NCBI RefSeq assembly: GCF_001428545.1
Contig: NZ_LMHZ01000067.1
Span: forward strand, 57,543 to 121,542
From: Noviherbaspirillum sp. Root189
GTDB taxonomy: Bacteria > Pseudomonadota > Gammaproteobacteria > Burkholderiales > Burkholderiaceae_D
Length of the DNA: 64,000 bases
Reading direction: 5' to 3'
Shown: positions 1 through 7,774 of the stretch, piece by piece
Layout: each line of letters begins with the position of its first letter
How positions within the stretch are numbered: the stretch's first letter is position 1
Translations under genes and position numbers: made by a program
Notes under the pieces: model-generated
Told to the model about the DNA's origin: nothing
Databases searched by the model: none
The model's input: the letters and a program-made list of their open reading frames with translations, nothing else

Positions 1-215
1 CCGGCCGCCATGGCAAGGGCTGCCGGTCCGCACTGATAATCGCTCTGCGGATAGAACGGCACACCCTGAATCATCGTGGTCCGCTGCAGTGTTTCCGGCC
101 AGTGTTGCTGCAATGAGGTGACCTGTGGCGTCGCGCATCCGCCTAAAGCGAGCACAACAGTGAGGGATGCAATGAGCGCCCCCCACCCGCGTGCAGGAAA
201 CGCTCTTTGCTTCAT
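1..215 (-). CDS. PA2778-like C39-type cysteine peptidase lipoprotein (partial, runs off left edge)
   Basis: Only the first 71 or so codons are inside the window. The start (MKQRAFPARG) is followed by a hydrophobic stretch and the lipobox LGGC, so the product is probably an outer-membrane or periplasmic lipoprotein. Residues near the window edge read QGVPFYPQSDYQCGPAALA; the QCGPAAL segment is the catalytic-cysteine motif of C39-like peptidases. The ATG overlaps the stop of the upstream gene (ATGA), so the two are probably translationally coupled. The PA2778/PA2779 gene pair is known from many proteobacteria but its substrate is not established. The C-terminal part cannot be assessed. Confidence 0.75.
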   Translation of the reverse strand, partial: MKQRAFPARGWGALIASLTVVLALGGCATPQVTSLQQHWPETLQRTTMIQGVPFYPQSDYQCGPAALAMAA

Positions 216-601
216 CGAACCGAGCGTGTGAACGGGAACACTTTTGTCAGGCCGAGAATATCGGTCACCAACAGAACGATAAACACCGTGAACAATACGC
301 CGAGGATGTCGCCGCCCGCCGGCAGCTGATCGATGCGGCCTGCAAGCTGCTGGACTTCCTGATCCGACATTGCCTGTACGCGGTCAAGCGCATCCTGAGG
401 ATTGACGCCTTGCGCTTCGATGGACTTGCGCACGTCTTCGCGCGACAAGAATCCGATCACGCGGTCACGTTCACCAACGGGAACCGAACTCGAACTGGCT
501 TCTTGCGTGGAAACAATGGCGGCACTTGCCTGCATGGGCAAGGCAGTAGCGGTGAAGCAGACAACAAGCAATGATGCCGTCAGTTTTTTGAATGCGTTCA
601 T
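212..601 (-). CDS. PA2779 family small membrane protein
   Basis: 129-residue protein. The start MNAFKKLTAS is chosen over an upstream ATG because AAAGGAAAA lies just before it. It has a signal-like N-terminal segment (to about residue 28, ending in A-A), a predicted periplasmic region with the motif FLSREDVRKSIEAQGV, and one C-terminal membrane segment (GVLFTVFIVLLVTDILGL). This arrangement matches the PA2779 family, which is found directly upstream of a C39-like peptidase as here. The two genes overlap by 4 nt. Function is unknown; partnership with the peptidase is inferred from the conserved neighbourhood. Confidence 0.75.
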   Translation of the reverse strand: MNAFKKLTASLLVVCFTATALPMQASAAIVSTQEASSSSVPVGERDRVIGFLSREDVRKSIEAQGVNPQDALDRVQAMSDQEVQQLAGRIDQLPAGGDILGVLFTVFIVLLVTDILGLTKVFPFTRSVR

Positions 602-1008
602 TATTTTCCTTTTATGAGATTGAGTTACTACTTCTGTCGGTGGTTGGTTCGAACGCATCCCACTGTCTCGTCCGTCCTGTCACGTACATAAAGCATGCTG
701 CATACAGCGGGTCCGGTAGCGTAACGATGCCAAACAAGTATGGAGTCCTAATACTATTTATATGAAAATCTTCGATAACAAAATTGAGCCGCCTCAATTT
801 CTCCCGCGCTTATAAGACATTGCGTAAGCCTGTCCGTACTGCAATACCAACAGTGCGGCAATTATAGGCAGAGCTGCGTTCCCTCTTCGGGCAATTGTGT
901 AACGGATTGTTATCGTTTTGAATAGAGAGAAAAGCCTTTACCTGATCAACCCTTCGTCGGGATCATATGAAGTTTATCTCTGCTGCGGATAAGATGCAGT
1001 TTTGGCAA
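602..1008. other. Intergenic region, no gene recognised
   Basis: This 407-base stretch holds the 5' region of the PA2779-like gene and the 3' flank of the TetR gene. It is AT-richer than its surroundings. Short overlapping ORFs here have no recognisable product and no convincing ribosome-binding site. No terminator with a clear stem and T-run was found. Confidence 0.5.
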
Positions 1009-1629
1009 CTAGGGAGTGGGCTTTCTTACTAAAACCATGCCAAGACGCAATGCCGAATCAATCACTTTTTCAATGGGCGGCTCATACCCTTGCGCAATCC
1101 AGCGCAGTGCAATGTGGATCGTTCCGCCGATAACTCCCGCCTGGAGCAATTCATCAGGCTTTACTCCAGGGCGCGCGACGAACTCGGTGACGCCGCGTCC
1201 AATGGTTTGCAGGGCGAGATCGAATGCTTCATCCACGGCAGGGCTGACACCGCGAATTTCAACCAGAAACACGCGCGCCGAGCGCGGCTCCCGCTGGAGC
1301 GCCGTAAAGTAAGCGCGCAGCATGGCACGGGCGCGCTCGGTCCGGTTCCGTTTTACAGTCTGCGCAGCCTGGGTAATTTCGCGATACACGGTATAAGTCA
1401 CCGCGTTAAACGACGCAATCAGTAACTCTTCGCTATTGGCGAAGGATTCATAGAAATACCGTTCCGTCAGTCCAGCCGCCTCGCATACTCCCTTGACGGT
1501 TGCCTGGCGATAGCCGCGTTCGCCATACACTTTGATGGCGGCTGTAATCAATTGGGTTCGCCGTTGGGCACGCCGCTCGTCGGGCGACATGCCGCGGTAG
1601 GGGCGAGCGGGAACGGTTTCTGATGGCAT
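1009..1629 (-). CDS. TetR/AcrR family transcriptional regulator
   Basis: 206-residue regulator. An N-terminal TetR helix-turn-helix spans about residues 22-70 (RRTQLITAAIKVYGERGYRQ followed by TVKGVCEAAGLTERYFYESF), with a variable helical ligand-binding C-terminal domain. It is transcribed divergently from the flavin monooxygenase gene, with about 78 bases between the start codons, so it most likely represses that gene and itself. The intergenic region contains TTGACACGAAATCTTGTCA and a nearby TTTTGACACGATACAGTGTCA. These related partial palindromes (TGACAC...GTGTCA) are good operator candidates. The effector is unknown; a hydrophobic ketone or lipid-like substrate of the adjacent enzymes is an inference. 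Confidence 0.88.
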   Translation of the reverse strand: MPSETVPARPYRGMSPDERRAQRRTQLITAAIKVYGERGYRQATVKGVCEAAGLTERYFYESFANSEELLIASFNAVTYTVYREITQAAQTVKRNRTERARAMLRAYFTALQREPRSARVFLVEIRGVSPAVDEAFDLALQTIGRGVTEFVARPGVKPDELLQAGVIGGTIHIALRWIAQGYEPPIEKVIDSALRLGMVLVRKPTP

Positions 1630-1633
1630 TCCA

Positions 1634-1684
1634 TTATTTTGACACGAAATCTTGTCAGATCAATTTTGACACGATACAGTGTCA
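1634..1684. promoter_or_regulatory. Candidate TetR operators in the tetR/monooxygenase intergenic region
   Basis: Two related imperfect palindromes sit back to back between the divergent start codons: TTTTGACACGAAATCTTGTCA and then TTTTGACACGATACAGTGTCA. The second carries TGACAC and GTGTCA as a perfect 6-bp inverted pair. Spacing and symmetry are what a dimeric TetR-family repressor would use. Assignment to this regulator is an inference from position. Confidence 0.5.
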
Positions 1685-1707
1685 GAAATATTTTCATCGC
1701 CTGAACC

Positions 1708-3201
1708 GTGCTCATGCCTGATTCGCCGCATCATTTCGAAGAAGATCTTCTCGACGTCCTCATCGTCGGCGCCGGGCTGTCGGGCATTGGCGCTGCCCAC
1801 CATTTGCAGCGGCGGTGCCGCAACAAACGTTATGCGATCCTGGAAGCGCGGGACGCGATCGGCGGTACCTGGGACTTATTCCGTTACCCGGGGATTCGCT
1901 CCGATTCGGACATGTACACGCTGGGCTATGTCTTTAAACCATGGACCAATCCCAAGGCCATCGCCGATGGGCCGGCCATCCGCAGTTATATCCGTGAAAC
2001 AGCGGAAGACGCCGGCATCACAAAGCACATCCGCTTTGGTCAGAAAGTTGTCGGGGCCGCCTGGTCGAGCGGGGAGGCTTGCTGGACAGTCGAAGTGGAA
2101 CAGGTGGCGTCCGGCCAGCGCAGTACCGTGCAAGCCCGCTTCTTGTACATGTGCAGTGGTTACTACAGTTACGACGAGGCCTACCGTCCCGAATTTGAAG
2201 GTGAAGACAGCTTTCAGGGCACCGTTGTGCTGCCTCAATTCTGGCCGAAGGATCTGGATTACCGTAGCAAGCGTATCGTTGTCATCGGCAGTGGTGCAAC
2301 CGCGGTCACTATCGTGCCATCCATGGCGGAATCTGCCGCACATGTGACGATGCTCCAGCGTTCCCCCACGTATGTGGTCACCCGTCCGTCCGAGGACCGC
2401 ATCGCGCACCGATTGGGGCGTCATTTACCCGCGCATCTCGCGTATGGCCTAACACGCTGGAAAAACGTCGCGGAAAGCATTTTTCTATACCGTCTGGCGC
2501 GGCGCTATCCGGAGCAGGCCAAACGACGTATCGTTGAGATGGCCGAAAAAGAACTGGGCGCCGGCTTCGATGTCGGCACACATTTCACACCTGGCTACAA
2601 GCCCTGGGATCAGCGCGTGTGCATGGTGCCGGACGGCGATATGTTCTGCGCGATACGTGAAGGTCGTGCCTCCGTGGTGACCGACACCATCGAACGCTTT
2701 ACGCCCAATGGCATCTTGCTGAAGTCTGGGAAGGAATTGATGGCCGACATCGTGGTAATGGCCACGGGGCTAAAGCTCAATGTACTGGGTGGAGTCGCTA
2801 TCACCATTGATGGCCGTCCTTGTGTGGCCAGTGATGCGATTGCGTACAAGGGGATGATGCTGTCGGACGTACCGAATATGGCGATGGCTTTCGGGTACAC
2901 CAACGCCTCGTGGACGCTGAAAGCGGACCTGACGGCAGCGTATGTGTGCCGGCTGCTGAACTACATGGACAGACATCATATGCTTATTGCAGTGCCGCGC
3001 CGCGAGGCCGGTGTCGAGCCGCAACCATTCCTCAGTTTTACGTCGGGTTATGTGCAGCGCGCCAAGGATGTCTTGCCCAAACAAGGGTCACGCCGTCCGT
3101 GGCAGGTGTACCAGAACTACCTGCAGGATCTGATCACTATTCGTTTCGGGCGAGTCGACGACGGCGTGATGCGGTTTGGCCAGAAAGGGGCGATGCCTTG
3201 A
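1708..3201 (+). CDS. Flavin-containing (Baeyer-Villiger-like) monooxygenase
   Basis: About 497 residues from a GTG at 1708; an ATG at 1714 is an equally plausible start. An N-terminal FAD Rossmann motif is seen (VGAGLSGIGAAHHL) followed by GGTWDLFRYPGIRSDSDMYT, typical of class B flavoprotein monooxygenases. A second dinucleotide motif (VVIGSGATAVTIVP) would bind NADPH. The Baeyer-Villiger fingerprint region reads FQGTVVLPQFWPKD, so the usual histidine of FxGxxxHxxxWP/D is replaced by leucine; this departure may alter activity or substrate. The expected reaction is NADPH- and O2-dependent oxygenation of a ketone or heteroatom. It heads a unit with an alpha/beta hydrolase, the usual partner that opens the ester product. 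Confidence 0.85.
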   Translation: MLMPDSPHHFEEDLLDVLIVGAGLSGIGAAHHLQRRCRNKRYAILEARDAIGGTWDLFRYPGIRSDSDMYTLGYVFKPWTNPKAIADGPAIRSYIRETAEDAGITKHIRFGQKVVGAAWSSGEACWTVEVEQVASGQRSTVQARFLYMCSGYYSYDEAYRPEFEGEDSFQGTVVLPQFWPKDLDYRSKRIVVIGSGATAVTIVPSMAESAAHVTMLQRSPTYVVTRPSEDRIAHRLGRHLPAHLAYGLTRWKNVAESIFLYRLARRYPEQAKRRIVEMAEKELGAGFDVGTHFTPGYKPWDQRVCMVPDGDMFCAIREGRASVVTDTIERFTPNGILLKSGKELMADIVVMATGLKLNVLGGVAITIDGRPCVASDAIAYKGMMLSDVPNMAMAFGYTNASWTLKADLTAAYVCRLLNYMDRHHMLIAVPRREAGVEPQPFLSFTSGYVQRAKDVLPKQGSRRPWQVYQNYLQDLITIRFGRVDDGVMRFGQKGAMP

Positions 3202-3242
3202 AGTTAGCAGGGCGGGTTGCGATTGTTACAGGGGTTTTCTGA
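3198..3242 (+). pseudogene. N-terminal stub of a deleted short-chain dehydrogenase (SDR)
   Basis: A TTG overlapping the monooxygenase stop codon opens a frame reading LKLAGRVAIVTG, then VF and a stop. LAGRVAIVTG is the first beta strand and start of the NAD(P) glycine motif of classical SDR enzymes, which would normally continue into about 240 further residues. Here only the first 14 codons survive. Monooxygenase-SDR-hydrolase is a common operon order in ketone and alcohol degradation clusters, so this looks like an internal deletion that removed the SDR and kept the flanking genes. Too short to prove by eye, but position and sequence agree. Confidence 0.55.
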
Positions 3243-3258
3243 AGAAAGTGATAGGGCA

Positions 3259-4257
3259 ATGACAGGGTTCTTGATGGCAGTATTGGTGTTGCTGATGCTA
3301 ATCGTAATGGTCCTGGCAGGTCTGGCCATTTTCACAGTGAGTACAACCCGAAAAATTGAAGCCGCCTTTCCGCCGGCAGGGCATTTTGTAGATGTTCCGG
3401 GTGCACGTTTGCATGTCAGCGAGACAGGTAACGGAAAAGGTCCGACACTGCTGCTGATCCATGGCCTGGGCGGACAGATGGCAAATTTTACCTACGGGGT
3501 TGTCGAGCGCCTGTCGGCGCAGTATCGCGTGGTGACCGTGGACCGTCCAGGTTCCGGTTATTCGGTGCGGGATAGCGCAACGCGGGCCGACCTTTCCACG
3601 CAAGCTCGCGCGATCGCCGCCCTGATTGACAAGATGCAGATGGGCCCAACAGTCGTGGCAGGGCATTCTCTGGGCGGGGCGCTTGCCCTGACCTTGGCGC
3701 TGGAGCATCCGAAAAACGTAGCCGGCCTTGCATTGATTGCGCCGCTTACCCACATGCCAGAAGGGGGAGAGGTGCCGGCTGCTTTCAAAGGCTTGACGAT
3801 CGCGTCGCCCCTGCTTCGTAAAATCGTTGCGTGGACGCTGGCCCTGCCGGTTTCAATTCGCGGTCGCGATCAGATTCTTGCGCAGGTATTTGGTCCCGAT
3901 GCAGTCCCGCATGATTTTGCCACCCGTGGTGGCGGTCTGCTGGGGTTGCGGCCCAGTCACTTCCTGGCTGCGTCGGCGGATCTGCAGGCGCTGCCAGCCG
4001 CCATGCCAAGCCTGATGTCCAGATACGCAGAACTGCGCGTACCGGTCGGTATTCTGTATGGGCGGGAAGATCGTATCCTTGACTGGAAAATCAATGGCCA
4101 GGCAATGGTCGACAAACTCCCCGGCACGCGGCTCACCTTGGTGAGCGGCGGTCATATGCTGCCGGTCACGGACGCTGCACAGACAGCACGATTCATTCAG
4201 GACGTTGCGGAGAGGGTGTGGGCGTCGCAGAGTCCCGCCGAGCTTAGCGGTACCTGA
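3259..4257 (+). CDS. Alpha/beta hydrolase, membrane-anchored N-terminus
   Basis: 332 residues from the ATG at 3259; an upstream in-frame ATG at 3217 lies in the SDR stub and is less likely. One N-terminal hydrophobic segment (VLVLLMLIVMVLAGLAIFT) suggests inner-membrane anchoring. Alpha/beta hydrolase features follow: oxyanion loop HGLGG, nucleophile elbow AGHSLGG (serine), an acid in YGREDRILDW and the histidine in SGGHMLPVTD. The expected role is hydrolysis of an ester or lactone made by the upstream monooxygenase. A GC-rich hairpin follows the stop. Confidence 0.85.
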   Translation: MTGFLMAVLVLLMLIVMVLAGLAIFTVSTTRKIEAAFPPAGHFVDVPGARLHVSETGNGKGPTLLLIHGLGGQMANFTYGVVERLSAQYRVVTVDRPGSGYSVRDSATRADLSTQARAIAALIDKMQMGPTVVAGHSLGGALALTLALEHPKNVAGLALIAPLTHMPEGGEVPAAFKGLTIASPLLRKIVAWTLALPVSIRGRDQILAQVFGPDAVPHDFATRGGGLLGLRPSHFLAASADLQALPAAMPSLMSRYAELRVPVGILYGREDRILDWKINGQAMVDKLPGTRLTLVSGGHMLPVTDAAQTARFIQDVAERVWASQSPAELSGT

Positions 4258-4273
4258 TTCGCATTTCAATGCA

Positions 4274-4298
4274 GCGGCCGGGGAATATCACCGGCCGC
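4274..4298. terminator. Hairpin between convergent genes
   Basis: GCGGCCGG and CCGGCCGC form a perfect 8-bp stem around a 9-nt loop, placed between the convergent hydrolase and yjdM genes. The T-run is weak (ATCTTTCT), so it may act as a modest bidirectional terminator. Confidence 0.45.
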
Positions 4299-4312
4299 AT
4301 CTTTCTGGACCG

Positions 4313-4654
4313 TCATACCTTTTTGACGAATTCCGATTTCAGGCTCATCGCGCCGAAGCCGTCGATCTTGCAATCGATATCGTGATCACTATCCACCAGC
4401 CGGATGTTTTTTACCTTGGTGCCCATCTTGACCACGCCGCCCGAGCCTTTCAGCTTCAAATCCTTGATGACAGTAACGGTATCGCCGTCCGCTAATACAT
4501 TGCCGGCGGAATCACGATAAACCTTACTGCCTTCTTCAGCTGTTGCAACCGCCTGCGTTGACCATTCATGGGCGCATTCAGGGCAAATATAAAGGTTGCC
4601 ATCTTCATAGGTAAATTCAGAGTGGCATTGCGGGCAGGCGGGTAATGCGCTCAT
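4313..4654 (-). CDS. yjdM: Zinc-ribbon PhnA/YjdM family protein
   Basis: 113 residues. The N-terminal zinc ribbon has CPQC and CPEC pairs (residues about 8-11 and 24-27), and the C-terminal PhnA domain contains [17 protein letters not shown] and [19 protein letters not shown]. Length and layout match YjdM, once called PhnA because of its position near phosphonate genes; it does not itself degrade phosphonates. Monocistronic and convergent with the hydrolase. The exact role is unknown. Confidence 0.9.
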   Translation of the reverse strand: MSALPACPQCHSEFTYEDGNLYICPECAHEWSTQAVATAEEGSKVYRDSAGNVLADGDTVTVIKDLKLKGSGGVVKMGTKVKNIRLVDSDHDIDCKIDGFGAMSLKSEFVKKV

Positions 4655-4796
4655 GGTGTAATCCTGTTATGTGGGAATCGCAGTAAAAGGTCGCAAGTAT
4701 ACTCCGCCGTTAGTGACATGCCCATTTGAAGCGGCGAGAAGCCGGTCCTGGTATCTCCTGGTATCGCAGGGCAGTTCGGTAAGGAGCGTTCCATGC

Positions 4797-6029
4797 TTAA
4801 AAAGCGAACCTGTACTGATTCTTCCCCCGACCTTTCGCCTGGTTCAACGCCCGGTCCGCGATGTCAAGCAGTTCGCTGGAAGATGTTCCATTCCGCGGGT
4901 AAAAGCTAATCCCGATACTGGCCGATATGTTGACGGATTTGTCCTTGATTAAGTAAGGCTTGGACACGGCATCGACAAGCGTTGTCGCAATTTGCGCTGC
5001 CGTATTCACTTCGTTCAGTTCCGGAACGACGACAATGAATTCATCTCCGCCTATGCGGGCTACCGTATCACTCGTGCGAATTGTCGCCCGGAGTCGTTGT
5101 GCGACACTCCTGAGCAAATCATCCCCGGCTTCATGGCCGATGGTGTCGTTGACTTTCTTGAACCCGTCGAGGTCCATGAACATGACGGCAAAGGCTTGCC
5201 TTTTTCTGTTGGCCTCGTCAATGTGGGTATCAAGCTTGTCCTGCAAGAGCCTGCGGTTGGGAAGTCCCGTCAATACATCGTGATTCGCCAGGTGGCGGAT
5301 TTCAGCTTCGGAGCTTGCCGCGTACTGAACAATTTTTCGCATGCGGAAGTATTGCCATATTGCGCCTGCAAAGAGACACACTGTGACGAGGCCGAGAAGT
5401 GCCCAGAATTTCCCGTACGCGCCGTCACGCGCCGAGAGCGCCTTATCCAGAACGGTATTCTCCCTGGCTTCCATTTCATTCAGCACGTCCTTGATGCGAT
5501 CGGTTTCCAGTTTGTCCTGCTCGACCGACATCAATAACTGTGCCGATTGCGTACTGCCGGCTTCACGCACATCGACAAGGAACTGGAGGGTTTGTAGCTT
5601 GGCTTCAATGAGCTTTTCGAGTTGCCCAGCTTTACTGCGTTGCAATGGATCGTTTGACGCAAGTGCGTAGATCAAATCCGTCGTCCAGCGTACCTCCTTG
5701 ACAGCTTCCTCATACGGCGTTGCGGCAACTTCGCTGCCGACAACATAACCGCGTTCACTCTTCTCCGCATTGGTCAGATTGATTTGCAGCCGGTTTAGCG
5801 CCGAGATCACTTCATGGTTGCGGGCTTTTTGCATCGCGGTGCTTTTGAAGTCGGCAATAATGCCGAATACGGACCAGCCAATAAGACCAGCGAGAAGTCC
5901 CGCCGCAAGCATTCCGGAAATCAGCGTCCTGTGTGCTATCTGATGCTGCTTGTTCATTCCATCAGCCTTGGTTCGACGCGCACTTTGCGAAGAAGTACCT
6001 GCATTTACATGACAAGGTTCCAGATTCAT
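4797..6029 (-). CDS. Membrane-bound diguanylate cyclase with CHASE3 sensor domain
   Basis: 410 residues. The start at 6029 is chosen because AAAGGAG precedes it at good spacing; the internal ATG at 5957 lacks this. A first membrane segment (about 38-58) is followed by a periplasmic CHASE3-like helical domain (NLTNAEKSERGYVVGSE), a second membrane segment (about 208-226), then a GGDEF domain. The active site RIGGDEF is intact and the inhibitory I-site RTSD lies five residues before it, so product inhibition by c-di-GMP is expected. No EAL domain. It makes c-di-GMP from two GTP in response to an unknown periplasmic signal. Confidence 0.92.
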   Translation of the reverse strand: MNLEPCHVNAGTSSQSARRTKADGMNKQHQIAHRTLISGMLAAGLLAGLIGWSVFGIIADFKSTAMQKARNHEVISALNRLQINLTNAEKSERGYVVGSEVAATPYEEAVKEVRWTTDLIYALASNDPLQRSKAGQLEKLIEAKLQTLQFLVDVREAGSTQSAQLLMSVEQDKLETDRIKDVLNEMEARENTVLDKALSARDGAYGKFWALLGLVTVCLFAGAIWQYFRMRKIVQYAASSEAEIRHLANHDVLTGLPNRRLLQDKLDTHIDEANRKRQAFAVMFMDLDGFKKVNDTIGHEAGDDLLRSVAQRLRATIRTSDTVARIGGDEFIVVVPELNEVNTAAQIATTLVDAVSKPYLIKDKSVNISASIGISFYPRNGTSSSELLDIADRALNQAKGRGKNQYRFAF

Positions 6030-6354
6030 CCTCTCACTCTCCTTTGGTGTTGACGTTTTCCCATCTTTACAAGACCTACGACACGGTGATGCAGGTGTGT
6101 TACCGGACAGACATTGTCAAGAGGAAAGAGTTTCGCTTTTCACACATTTTGTTACCAATTAGGTATTGGTCGACCAAAGCAGGTGCATCTAAGGGAGAGA
6201 GTGCGTCTTCATCACAGTAATCATATGAATGGAACCGCATTGATCCACCTCGTGCCGGCCTGCAAATGCTGCCCTATGATTGCCAGTAGACGCCGGAAAA
6301 CAAGACAGCGTAATCAGCGTCAATCCGTTCAGTCTCACTGGAGAAGGAATTCCT
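6030..6354. other. Intergenic region between the divergent cyclase and dodecin genes
   Basis: A 325-base gap carrying the promoters of both neighbours. Short ORFs here have no recognisable product. Nothing else was recognised. Confidence 0.5.
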
Positions 6355-6564
6355 ATGTCAGCCCACACGTATAAGCTGGTCGACCTGGTCGGCTCGTCAC
6401 CGAATAGCTCGGACGAGGCAATACAGAATGCGATTGCAAAGGCATCGCAGACCCTCAAGCATCTCGAATGGTTTGAAGTCACGGAAACGCGCGGGCATAT
6501 CGTGGATGGCAAGGTTGCGCACTTCCAGGTCACATTGAAAGTCGGCTTCCGCATTGAGGACTAA
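6355..6564 (+). CDS. Dodecin (flavin-binding dodecamer subunit)
   Basis: 69 residues starting [13 protein letters not shown] with GAGAAGGA upstream. The sequence follows the dodecin pattern: a first strand [10 protein letters not shown], a helix [15 protein letters not shown], then the strand [16 protein letters not shown] with the conserved tryptophan that stacks on the flavin, and a last strand [14 protein letters not shown]. Dodecins form hollow dodecamers that store flavins or CoA. Length is exactly that of the family. Confidence 0.95.
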   Translation: MSAHTYKLVDLVGSSPNSSDEAIQNAIAKASQTLKHLEWFEVTETRGHIVDGKVAHFQVTLKVGFRIED

Positions 6565-6589
6565 CCGGCGCGGCCTTTTGTCTTCTTCC

Positions 6590-6841
6590 GATTACGCGGG
6601 CCGGCCCGATTGGCTCTGGCGCAGCTCCTGCATCTTCATCACCCCGATGGCAATACTGCTGGCCGAAGCAGCCTCGCTGACCCATGGGTCACCCACAATG
6701 CTGATTCAAGCGCGTTTTTACGATACCTTACTGGGATGCCTCATCGGTCTTGCAGGTGGCGTGTGCCTGCACAATTCCCGTTTTCGGGCGGCAGTCGACG
6801 GAAAACTCCGTCGACTGCTTTCGCAGCGATTGATGACATGA
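6590..6841 (+). pseudogene. C-terminal fragment of a FUSC-family membrane protein
   Basis: An open frame directly after dodecin encodes FITPMAILLAEAASL, then RFYDTLLGCLIGLAGGVCLH and a short basic tail. This is the pattern of the last two membrane segments of FUSC-family (aromatic acid exporter or YccS-like) proteins, which are normally 350-700 residues long. Nothing upstream supplies the missing N-terminal part, and the dodecin gene occupies that place. It is most simply a remnant. The DNA between 6565 and about 6620 does not resemble the family. Confidence 0.6.
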
Positions 6842-6853
6842 GGCGCGCCTGGT

Positions 6854-7360
6854 TTAGCGGGCTGGGGGGCCCCAGGTCGGACTGCCGTCGCTGTCACGGT
6901 CGCGATTACGCTGATAGACCTCCGGCTGTACTGGTCCGGGGGGAGGAGCAGGGCGAGCGGGAGGGTTGCTGGCAGATGGAGCCCGCCAGGTCGGCGCCCC
7001 ATCGCTGTTGCGGTCACGGTTGCGTTGGTAGACTTCGGCGTTCCCCTGACCTTGTAAAGCTGCGGGCGGCGGGCGCTGCACATCCCGGCGCGGATGCGGA
7101 CGATCGGCTGGGTAAGGTCGCTGGTAGTCGTGCGGCGGATACCCGCGGGGCGAATAACCACGTTGCGGTTCGTAATAATAGGGATAAGCGCGTGGTGCCG
7201 GATACACCGGATAAGCGTAATCATAGCCGTAGCCATAGACCGCTGGATAAGGGTCGCCGTAGATACCGCCAGACTGTACCTGCGGTCCATCGTACGGGAC
7301 CGTCATACAGCCCGTAAGCAGCGTACACACCGTTGCTGCTGCAACGAGATAGGGTTTCAT
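6854..7360 (-). CDS. Tyr/Pro-rich lipoprotein with a duplicated C-terminal motif
   Basis: 168 residues from MKPYLVAAAT; AAGGAA precedes this start. A lipobox (LLTGC) gives a lipidated N-terminus. The middle is extremely rich in Tyr, Pro, Gly and Arg (GYGYDYAYPVYPAPRAYPYY). The C-terminal half has two near-identical units, EVYQRNRDRNSDGAPTW and EVYQRNRDRDSDGSPTW, separated by a Pro/Ala linker. RDRDSDG resembles a calcium-loop-like acidic motif, but that is only a resemblance. Function unknown; a surface or cell-envelope role is inferred from the lipobox. Confidence 0.8.
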   Translation of the reverse strand: MKPYLVAAATVCTLLTGCMTVPYDGPQVQSGGIYGDPYPAVYGYGYDYAYPVYPAPRAYPYYYEPQRGYSPRGYPPHDYQRPYPADRPHPRRDVQRPPPAALQGQGNAEVYQRNRDRNSDGAPTWRAPSASNPPARPAPPPGPVQPEVYQRNRDRDSDGSPTWGPPAR

Positions 7361-7774
7361 ACAAGTTCCTTGGTGCTGAATCTCCATCGGAGGTCAGTTC
7401 TTCTCAGTTACTGGGTTAGACAGGTAAGTTAAACAATTGTGCGGCGGAAGCCCGGTTATGTGCCACTTAATTGCAGCGACGATCCCTGCCTGTTTACGGT
7501 ACAAAGTCGCCAAATCTTAAAGCGACGTAACGATCTTTATAACAGTGTAAGTCCGCCTGAGTTGGCGTTACCGACGAAATTGTTACTTTTTATGATAGTT
7601 GTAGTAGGCGCAATATTTTTCCTGTTTAAAGAAAACTCATCCCGAACCTATCCTGATAAGCCGGATTGATTCTTCACAAGCTTTCACGTGGTTATGCAAC
7701 TTTGCACCTCACGGTTTGTGATGATATGTATCGGTACGTCCAGTGCCAAAAAACCAATTACCGAGGAGACATAC
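7361..7774. other. Intergenic region with no convincing gene
   Basis: A 414-base, AT-rich gap. An ORF at 7439-7669 would end in a hydrophobic segment (LLLFMIVVVGAIFFLF), but it starts with GTG without a ribosome-binding site, so it is not called. The 3' part holds the promoter of the esterase gene. Confidence 0.4.

Noticed and set aside
7439..7669. 76-codon frame with a hydrophobic segment near its end
   Set aside because: GTG start without a ribosome-binding site and a low-complexity non-hydrophobic front part. A membrane microprotein starting inside at MIVVVGAIFFLF remains possible but is unsupported.
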